10,473 bases of DNA, taken from Synechococcus sp. CPC35. Lineage in GTDB: Bacteria > Cyanobacteriota > Cyanobacteriia > PCC-6307 > Cyanobiaceae. Below the pieces are notes generated by a model. The model ran no database searches and was not told where the DNA came from. It saw only the letters and a list, made by a program, of their open reading frames with translations. The stretch spans positions 1 to 10,473 of the forward strand of contig NYUU01000133.1 of the NCBI GenBank assembly GCA_002684175.1, given 5' to 3'. This document shows, in pieces, positions 1 through 5,494 of the stretch (position 1 is its first letter; the number at the start of each line of letters is the position of its first letter). A program made the translations under genes and the position numbers.

Positions 1-1460
1 GAACCGAGCAAAATAGGATCCTCAGTTGGGTCGATGCTTTCAAAGTCACTAAACGGAATTGTATTAGTGTATGAGTTGTAATTTTGTTGTCCAGTTAAAT
101 AATCAATTCCCAGGCTAAGCCCTCCTTCGATCGCCTCGTAGCTGTTCTGGTCGCTGGAGCGGCGGAGAATGTCTGTCTCGTTCACTTGTGCCAATGCTTT
201 TTCTGCTAACGCGGCCCACGTCAGGTTGGCTGGTCCATAGCCGGAGCGCTGAAGATTGACCCTGGGTTTGACGTAATTATTCTCATAAAGTTTCCCGCTG
301 GTTTGGGATCCAGTCATCATCAGACTGTCATCAAAATAGTTCGTGATCGGTAGTGCTTTGTTCACTGTGACCCAGGCCTCTTCACTGCCTTGGGGTCCAT
401 AAAATCTCACCCCATAGGTTCCATCTTCATTGTCAATAAACATATCCGCGATGTCCGAACGTGTTGAGCTCGCATTTGCAACTGCGTTCAGAGATGAAAG
501 AAACCAACATGTTCCAGCATCCCCCTGAGCCAGCTGCGTGAATGAGGGTGTGCCATCGAAAAGATCACCGGAGGCCGTTGCGTAGTCAAATGTTGATGGT
601 GCAATGCCTGCAGCAGCGTCACCTTCGACCTGAGCCAATGGAAGATCCTCGCCTCTGAACCATTTCTGTTGAAGGAGTGTTACCTGTTCAGAGGTAAACC
701 CAACCGATAGATTGCCCAGCTTTTGAATATCGCTGTCAGATTTTACTCCCCCAGTATAATTGGTATTGGCTGGATTAGATCCAATTGCTGCACCAAAAAT
801 ATAAGAGTAGTAGTCGAGATTATCCGAGCCAACATGATCTTTCAAGTCATCCTGAATTTGTGATAAAGCATTAATTTCATCCTGGCTCACGGTACTGCCG
901 TCAGAGGTTGTCGCCCCGACTAAATCATCCAAATCTTTAATGTTGATATCGTTTGAACTGGCGCTGAGTTGATCCCATAGCATTGTCACAGTATTGACAG
1001 TAGTTGATACCTCTTTTGATTCTGATGAGGTTTGGCTATTCTTTTTATTGTTGGAATCATCCTTATCGCTTGCAGTAAGTTTCCCTCCGGATATTTTGTT
1101 GAATTTGTTGAAGGCAATTTTGAACGGAATTTTTCCTTTGTTATTCTTATCATCCTCGACTTGAATGATGACTTTGACATTTTGTTTTTTGCCAACATTA
1201 AAAGTTAAGTGAGGATTTTTGCTCCCGTGCGAATCAGTCGCTTTAGCGATGACGTTGCCGTTTTTTCCTTTGATTGTTAGTTTTAAATTTTCCCCCGTGT
1301 GAATATTGCTGGCATCAATCGAATAGGGGGTGTCTTTACTGGCTGTGATCTTGTAATTAATTTTGTTCTTTTTCTTTTTATGTAGTTCGCCATTGATGCG
1401 GGCAAATCCAGTCTTTTTAAGATTTTTTTGAATCTCATTTTCTATTTGTTGGGAAGCCAT
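1..1460 (-). CDS. Calpain-like (peptidase family C2) cysteine protease, partial; C-terminus beyond left edge
   Basis: The frame is open from ATG at 1460 to the window edge (486 codons). Residues about 15-125 form a Lys/Asn-rich, beta-strand-rich region resembling a PPC-like beta sandwich (inference). A Ser/Asn/Lys linker (about 135-160) and a helical Asp-rich stretch follow. The calpain catalytic core then begins. AQGDAGTCWFLSSLNAVA carries the nucleophile Cys318, matching the family pattern QGxLGDCWfLaaL but with Thr in place of the usual Asp before Cys. GTYGVRFYG (from 347) and AWVTVNKALPI match the family's G-Y-x-v-r-f and w-v-x-V-d-d-x-L-P strands. W415 with AALAEKAL and SYEAIEGG (440-447) match W-x-a-L-l-E-K-A and S-Y-e-a-l-x-G-G. 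The catalytic His and Asn would lie past the left edge, so activity cannot be judged. No signal peptide is visible; non-Sec export is possible but unproven. The start was chosen because no in-frame alternative lies nearby and a TATAAT box lies just upstream. Confidence 0.8.
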   Translation of the reverse strand, partial: MASQQIENEIQKNLKKTGFARINGELHKKKKNKINYKITASKDTPYSIDASNIHTGENLKLTIKGKNGNVIAKATDSHGSKNPHLTFNVGKKQNVKVIIQVEDDKNNKGKIPFKIAFNKFNKISGGKLTASDKDDSNNKKNSQTSSESKEVSTTVNTVTMLWDQLSASSNDINIKDLDDLVGATTSDGSTVSQDEINALSQIQDDLKDHVGSDNLDYYSYIFGAAIGSNPANTNYTGGVKSDSDIQKLGNLSVGFTSEQVTLLQQKWFRGEDLPLAQVEGDAAAGIAPSTFDYATASGDLFDGTPSFTQLAQGDAGTCWFLSSLNAVANASSTRSDIADMFIDNEDGTYGVRFYGPQGSEEAWVTVNKALPITNYFDDSLMMTGSQTSGKLYENNYVKPRVNLQRSGYGPANLTWAALAEKALAQVNETDILRRSSDQNSYEAIEGGLSLGIDYLTGQQNYNSYTNTIPFSDFESIDPTEDPILLG

Positions 1461-1480
1461 GCTTTAGTTCTATTTTTGTT

Positions 1481-1508
1481 ATTATAGCTTATGTTCGCGT
1501 TCTGTCCG
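1481..1508 (-). promoter_or_regulatory. Putative sigma70-type promoter of the calpain-like gene
   Basis: Read on the minus strand, a perfect TATAAT (1486-1481) lies 16 bp downstream of CGGACA (1508-1503), which matches four of six bases of the -35 consensus. The box ends about 20 bases before the ATG at 1460, so the leader would be short and shows no Shine-Dalgarno sequence. This suggests the gene is transcribed independently of the CBM gene upstream on the same strand. Confidence 0.4.
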
Positions 1509-1798
1509 GACTGGGCAAATTTTTTTCTGGTGGATCGATGCTGTATTTCTAATGATGTCGTGGAAGGTGTGCTTATTCTGTGAGTGTGGTGAAAATTGAA
1601 ATGTGATTTTTATCGACATGATGTCCAAGGTTTTCCGCCTAGTTGTTGCTTGCTCAATTTTGTCATCTCTTATTGTACTAATGGGTCAAATGTAGATCAG
1701 CAGTATATTTTTTAAATGAGGAAACTTCGCGAGTCTCTTTAAATTGATGGTTTCGGCTCCTTCCTGTTATCGCCAGACCATTCGAAATTCTTGTCTTT

Positions 1799-1826
1799 AC
1801 TGACCTCCAGTGTTCTGGAGGCCAGT
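1799..1826 (-). terminator. Strong hairpin after the CBM protein gene, possible terminator or mRNA 3' stabiliser
   Basis: Positions 1799-1810 pair with 1815-1826 around a four-base loop, giving a 12-bp stem. Eleven pairs are Watson-Crick. The twelfth (1803/1822) is A-C if read as plus-strand RNA but U-G on the minus strand, so the hairpin is complete only in minus-strand transcripts. It starts nine bases after the TAA at 1835-1837. No U-tract follows, so it is not a classical intrinsic terminator. Confidence 0.5.
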
Positions 1827-1834
1827 GGAAATCT

Positions 1835-2068
1835 TTAAACGAATGAATCAGTCGGCATGAGCCCTGGAATTAGGTCTGACATCGCATCGGCTTGAAACAG
1901 GTCGTTGAGTGTTGGCGTTCCGCTTGTTCCAAGCTCTGTCCCCTGGGAAGCGTTGAACCCAATGGTGACGCTTTCGCCCGGTCTGATCGTTTCACCGTAT
2001 TCAGAGCCTTGAATGGTGTAACGCGTCAATCTGTCGTTGACTGTGACTTCCTCTAGTAGCTCGAGTCC
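1835..2068 (-). pseudogene. Untranslated second half of the C-terminal CBM2-like module, downstream of an in-frame amber codon
   Basis: The frame continues from the TAG at 2071-2069 without any further disruption to TAA at 1837-1835. The residues (GLELLEEVTVNDRLTRYTIQ, then GSEYGETIRPGESVTIGFNA and SQGTELGTSG) align with the first CBM2-like module of the same protein (GLQVIDQ...SRITIQGHGYGQRINPGDSITIGFNAEQGIDLGTAG). The stretch was therefore coding until very recently, or is still reached by readthrough. The ancestral gene spans 1835-3517, 561 codons counting the TAG and the final stop. A separate start inside this remnant is unlikely because it would give half a domain. Confidence 0.75.
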
Positions 2069-3517
2069 CTATTGGCTCGATTGAATTCGGTGAGGTGTGG
2101 TGAAGATGAAGTCCCAGTCATCCATCACCTCATCCGACTGATTGGTGAAGGTGAGATTGGCGGTCAGACCTCCCCACCAGATCTGTCCTCCAGCTGATGT
2201 CAGGGTCGGTGACGATTCGATGTCGAGTGTGCTTGCACTGGGTACAACCGTTGCAGGATCCTGCTCTTGCTCCGGTTGCGATTCCGGTTGCGATTCAGAA
2301 AGTGAGGTTTGTATTGCAGGTCTGTCGGGTAGTGATTCGAGATTATCTGCGAGCGGATTACCGAGGGAAACGATGCTTTGGTAGTAGTTGATGACGGTCT
2401 GATCGTCGACATTCAGGGCCGGCCACTGGGGCCAGTCAAAGGTGTCGTTCATGAAGGGCTCGGACTGATCCCAGCCGAGCACGGTGAGGTGGTTGATGTC
2501 ATGGGCGATGGCACCGTTTTCGATGTTGAGAAAACCGTGGGTGCGTCCATGCATCCAGCCTCCGTAGTGGGGCTCCATCTTGAGAGTATTGATGAAGGAT
2601 TCCTGAAGGTTGTTCTGCTGGAGGAAGTCGGCAAACCCCTTGTGCCCGTGGGTCTGCACCATCTGGATCACGTCATCGGGATTGCCGAGGCGTGCGGTGC
2701 GCTGGATATCGGCGAGGATCTGAGGGTCGTAGCGCTCATCGGCGATCCAGGCGACCTTGGCGCCCTGCATGGCATACCAGAGCCCGACACCCTGGAGGTC
2801 ATTGCCCCATGCCTGGGAGTTGTTGGTGAGTTGATTGTCGAAAGCCCACTGGCCGACCTGCTCGATGGTTGCTGATTGAAGACCAGCGAAGGCCCTTACA
2901 GCGTTGTAAGCGACGAGTGCTTCTGTGGTGATGGCGGTGCGTCCACCGACGAGTTCGTTGTGCTCGGAGTTGTGGTTGGAGCCGTGGAAGTTTCCCCAGA
3001 CGTTGATGTCCTGGTAGAGACCGGAGTTGGCGTGAGAGGTGCCATGCCCCATGTCGTCATGGTTTATCGCGTCATGGTTTATCGCGTCACGGTGATGGGA
3101 GCTGTGATCGTCGGATGAGTGATCCATTCCACCTTCACCTACTTCACCCTGATCGCTCTGTTCTTGCTCATGAGAACGATCAATCAGCAGAACCTGATCC
3201 TGCGTCGCTTTCCCGGCTGTTCCTAGATCAATGCCCTGTTCTGCATTGAACCCGATGGTGATGCTGTCGCCCGGATTGATCCTCTGGCCATAACCATGTC
3301 CTTGAATCGTGATGCGACTCAGCCCATTTCCAGCATCCGATTGATCAATCACCTGCAAACCCCAGGCTTCATCCTGAATCCTGTGGTGGGTCAGGAATGT
3401 ATACGTCCAGTCTGAAAGTGGTTCATCGCCATAATTAGTGAAGGTAAGGTTTGCTGTCAGCCCTCCCCACCAGATTGCTGAATCAACGCCAGAAAGTTTC
3501 AGTTGATTGGACTCCAT
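2069..3517 (-). CDS. CBM2-like module / His-rich linker / unrecognised central domain / truncated second CBM2-like module
   Basis: The product is 482 aa from ATG at 3517. Residues about 8-105 are a CBM2-like beta sandwich: AIWWGGLTANLTFTN, DWTYTF, HHRIQ..W52 and GYGQRINPGDSITIGFNAEQ, the Trp-rich plan of family 2 cellulose- or chitin-binding modules. A Gln/Glu/Asp and then Asp/His-rich linker follows (about 110-160, including a tandem AINHD repeat). Residues about 165-395 form a central domain I do not recognise, with WGNFHGSNHNSEHNELVGGR, THGHKGFADF, PHYGGWMHGRTHGFLN and AHDINHLTVLGWD; the many His residues suggest metal binding or catalysis (inference). A SQPE-rich linker leads to a second CBM2-like module (from about 437) cut at codon 483 by TAG, exactly where module 1 has Trp52. 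No signal peptide is present, although the domains suggest an extracellular or cell-surface role. No clear Shine-Dalgarno sequence precedes the ATG. Confidence 0.8.
   Translation of the reverse strand: MESNQLKLSGVDSAIWWGGLTANLTFTNYGDEPLSDWTYTFLTHHRIQDEAWGLQVIDQSDAGNGLSRITIQGHGYGQRINPGDSITIGFNAEQGIDLGTAGKATQDQVLLIDRSHEQEQSDQGEVGEGGMDHSSDDHSSHHRDAINHDAINHDDMGHGTSHANSGLYQDINVWGNFHGSNHNSEHNELVGGRTAITTEALVAYNAVRAFAGLQSATIEQVGQWAFDNQLTNNSQAWGNDLQGVGLWYAMQGAKVAWIADERYDPQILADIQRTARLGNPDDVIQMVQTHGHKGFADFLQQNNLQESFINTLKMEPHYGGWMHGRTHGFLNIENGAIAHDINHLTVLGWDQSEPFMNDTFDWPQWPALNVDDQTVINYYQSIVSLGNPLADNLESLPDRPAIQTSLSESQPESQPEQEQDPATVVPSASTLDIESSPTLTSAGGQIWWGGLTANLTFTNQSDEVMDDWDFIFTTPHRIQSSQ
3056..3085 (-). 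repeat. Two perfect 15-bp tandem copies encoding AINHD AINHD
   Basis: The unit gtcatggtttatcgc occurs at 3056-3070 and 3071-3085, followed by a degenerate start of a third copy. It lies in the Asp/His-rich linker of the CBM protein, where copy-number change by slippage would keep the frame. Confidence 0.8.
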
Positions 3518-3701
3518 CGAGTCTTGCTTGTAGATCTGACAACATCAAAACCTTTTTGTCTAATGAATACATCCATCAAAAGTAGGGTTTTCATTCATAT
3601 TTCAGTCGTGTTTGGGTCGCAACTTGGAAATATTTTGCAGAGTTGAGATCTGTCTGCGTCATTGTTAACTGTCTTGTCAATGAACGAATGTTGGAGGGCC
3701 A

Positions 3702-3875
3702 ATGTCGGTAAATCCCCAGCGACAGAGTCCAAGGCGGAGTGCTCGCGTTGCCAGCTGTGCTTTGTTGGCTGCTTGCATCGCTCATGCCAAGCCTGCTCAA
3801 GATTTCAGTGTTTGTATGTCTATAGACGAGCTCAACGAGAACTTCCTATTCGCGCACTGTGACCTTAGGATTTAA
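3702..3875 (+). CDS. Small secreted protein, 57 aa
   Basis: The ATG at 3702 is preceded by GGAGGG at 3693-3698, a good though closely spaced Shine-Dalgarno sequence and one of the clearest in the window. The product begins with an Arg-rich n-region (NPQRQSPRRSAR), then a hydrophobic core VASCALLAACIA and a possible AHA or KPA cleavage site near residue 29-32. This leaves a mature peptide of about 25-28 residues (QDFSVCMSIDELNENFLFAH, then CDLRI) with two Cys (38 and 53) that could form one disulfide. I do not recognise a family. The gene is convergent with the broken receiver gene ending at 3889. The Arg pair is not followed by a convincing Tat motif, so Sec export is assumed. Confidence 0.5.
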   Translation: MSVNPQRQSPRRSARVASCALLAACIAHAKPAQDFSVCMSIDELNENFLFAHCDLRI

Positions 3876-3888
3876 TTGCTTGCGCTCA

Positions 3889-4252
3889 TCATGCTTGATA
3901 GGCTGAGTTGATGTTCTGGATCGCAGAATGCATCTTCTTTAAAGAAAACTCTCTAGGCATCATGTAGACGACCTCCACCGATCTTGCGTCGAAGAATGAT
4001 TGCATCACAGCTTGCCTGGAAGGCTTCCATGGTTTTAATTTCTGGAAAAGATCGTTTAATTGTGGCAACAGGACTGGCTCTATCGCCTGTTTCGAGATCA
4101 CAGCAAACTACAATATGTTTGGGTTGCGTGTCTTTTATAACATCAAGAACTTCATGCTCTTCTGAACAAAGTCCGACAAGCTTCAAGCCAAGGTTGAGAT
4201 TTTCGTAAGCCAAAACCAGGTATCCCGAAGTGGAATCAGCTGTAAGAATCAA
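3889..4252 (-). pseudogene. Response-regulator receiver-like domain, broken by a one-base frameshift
   Basis: The frame from TTG at 4252 encodes 99 aa to a stop at 3953. MILTADST (beta1, Asp6), LKLVGLCSEE (beta2), KHIVVCCDLETGD (beta3, with Asp52 at the phospho-acceptor position) and EIKTMEAF (beta4) follow the receiver fold. After about residue 85 the frame degenerates (RRKIGGGRLHDA). The frame shifted by one base instead gives SVEVVYMMPREFSLKKMHSA and IQNINSAYQA, resembling beta5 and alpha5 of a receiver, ending at 3889. Removing one base from 364 gives exactly 121 codons, the size of a single receiver domain. There is no output domain, no ATG and no Shine-Dalgarno sequence. The usual beta5 Lys is replaced by Met, so function may have been lost before the shift. 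Confidence 0.55.
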
Positions 4253-4325
4253 CAGTGCGTTGATTTTGCAAGCACTGAAGGCTGGAAGGTGATCCCGTGA
4301 TCCTTTGATCTACAACGAATTATCC

Positions 4326-4377
4326 GTCAACTAATTGAGGTTGACTGTTGGATAGTTCCGAAAATCTCCGGAACAAT
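4326..4377 (-). terminator. Two short inverted repeats downstream of the DUF760 gene
   Basis: Just beyond the DUF760 stop there are two hairpin-capable repeats: GTTCCG/CGGAAC with an eight-base loop (within about 4355-4374), and GTCAAC/GTTGAC at 4326-4331 and 4340-4345, also with an eight-base loop. Stems are only 6 bp and no U-run follows, so termination is only suggested by position. Confidence 0.25.
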
Positions 4378-4387
4378 TAAAAAGAAT

Positions 4388-4741
4388 TCAGAGGTTGAGC
4401 TCGTCTTCCGGACCGAGTGCCATTTGGTCATCCGCAAACAGTGTCTCTTCCAGTTCTTTGCGTTGTTCCATCTGACGTAGGAAATATCCAGTCATCATTG
4501 CGGAAGCAAGCATGTTGGCCAGGTTGTCGCGGTTTGCCGTGACCTTCACCTCAAAGTGTTCACCGGGAAGCATCCCCAGCAATCCCTGAACGTTGTGGCG
4601 AATGATGTCCTGAATGTCGTTACTGGCTGACTTGGCAACTCTCTGAAGTGTGTCCGGTGACTGCTCCTGCAGATACTGGATCAGGCTGTTCCCCGCTTGA
4701 CCATCCTGGTTGTCCGTAGTCAAAAACTCGGGGTTGAACAT
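4388..4741 (-). CDS. DUF760 family protein
   Basis: This 117-aa soluble protein is of the cyanobacterial and plant DUF760 type. The diagnostic part is the central HNVQGLLGMLPGEHFEVKV followed by TANRDNLANMLASAMMTGYF and LRQMEQRKELEE. The N-terminus includes LIQYLQEQSPDTLQRVAKSA, a helix that normally precedes this core, and the C-terminus is acidic. No function is established for the family as far as I know. The start lies 48 bases after the lepB stop on the same strand, which suggests co-transcription with lepB. A weak AGAAG precedes the ATG, and a CRP-like palindrome lies in the gap. Confidence 0.85.
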   Translation of the reverse strand: MFNPEFLTTDNQDGQAGNSLIQYLQEQSPDTLQRVAKSASNDIQDIIRHNVQGLLGMLPGEHFEVKVTANRDNLANMLASAMMTGYFLRQMEQRKELEETLFADDQMALGPEDELNL

Positions 4742-4745
4742 CTTC

Positions 4746-4761
4746 TGTGATCTACATCACT
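4746..4761. promoter_or_regulatory. CRP/FNR-type palindrome between lepB and DUF760
   Basis: TGTGA-N6-TCACT matches nine of the ten fixed bases of the CRP consensus TGTGA-N6-TCACA. The inner GTGAT-CTAC-ATCAC is a perfect 5-bp inverted repeat. It lies about 5-20 bases upstream of the DUF760 ATG, so it could be an operator for an internal promoter. A chance match cannot be excluded, and no -10 or -35 pair is clear beside it. Confidence 0.25.
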
Positions 4762-4789
4762 AACCCGACCCTAACGCAGGCACCTGAGA

Positions 4790-5380
4790 TCAACCGCCAT
4801 TGGCGTTGACGGAAGTCCGTATCGGACCGAATCTCCTGAGGGGCCAGTAACGCCAGAACGCTGTTCCGATCACACGGCTTTCAGGCAGCGGACCCCACAG
4901 GTGGGAATCAAGGCTGGAATTGCGGTTATCGCCCATCACCCAAAGCTGCCCCTCGGGCACGATCACGGGGTCCATGCCGTAGTCGATCGTTTCGTCCAGC
5001 CAGGGTTCCTCTGCTGGGCTTCCGTTGCGACTCAGCCTGCCCTCGGACACCTGAAGCTGATCACCGGGCAGGCCCACAATGCGTTTGATCAGGGCTGCGG
5101 ACGGGTCGTATCCCGCGGCCACAAGTTGTTCCGGCGGCGCAAAGACCACCACGTCTCCACGATTCAGATGGCCATGGCGGCTGCGGCTGATCCGGGGTCT
5201 GATTTTTTCCACCAGGATCCGATCCTGCACCTGGAGTGTTGGCAGCATCGAGCCGGATGGAATCCAGCGTGGTTCCACCACCACCCAGCGCAGCAATAGA
5301 GCCAGCAGAGCCCAGAGGATCAGACTTCGCCAGAAGCCTTTGTCCTGTTGAGAGGCAGGCGGTGAATTGGGTTTGCCCAT
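4790..5380 (-). CDS. lepB: Signal peptidase I
   Basis: Type I (leader) signal peptidase, family S26, cleaves signal peptides from exported proteins on the outer face of the membrane. The 196-aa product has a short cytoplasmic N-terminus, one membrane segment (about 19-35, LILWALLALLLRWVVVE), then box B PSGSMLPTL with the nucleophile Ser44. Box D ALIKRIVGLPGD carries the general base Lys99, and box E GDNRNSSLDSHLWGPL lies at 150-164. Length and single transmembrane anchor fit cyanobacterial LepB. It is divergent from menD, with the start codon only 3 bases from the upstream stop of the menD frame, and it is likely co-transcribed with the DUF760 gene. Secreted proteins elsewhere in the window are potential substrates. 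Confidence 0.95.
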   Translation of the reverse strand: MGKPNSPPASQQDKGFWRSLILWALLALLLRWVVVEPRWIPSGSMLPTLQVQDRILVEKIRPRISRSRHGHLNRGDVVVFAPPEQLVAAGYDPSAALIKRIVGLPGDQLQVSEGRLSRNGSPAEEPWLDETIDYGMDPVIVPEGQLWVMGDNRNSSLDSHLWGPLPESRVIGTAFWRYWPLRRFGPIRTSVNANGG

Positions 5381-5494
5381 CGTTGAACGAGGATCTCACC
5401 AGCCTGGCCTGTTGCCCTGTCCGTTGCCCATGCCAATTTCAAGTCTGCTCTGACCCTTCTGCAGGCTCTGCGACGTCAGGGTCTGAGGCGTCTG

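Larger units (their letters stand above)
1461..1834. other. Intergenic region, no gene seen
   Basis: This AT-rich gap separates two minus-strand genes. Apart from the promoter at 1481-1508 and the hairpin at 1799-1826, I see only scattered ORFs of fewer than 20 codons without ribosome binding sites. Confidence 0.6.

Noticed and set aside
2378..3118. Long plus-strand ORFs opposite the CBM gene
   Set aside because: They are antisense shadows created by the codon composition of the minus-strand gene; they lack start signals and recognisable domains.
3591..3800. 69-codon minus-strand ORF
   Set aside because: It is antisense to the secreted mini-protein, which has a far better start context and signal peptide.
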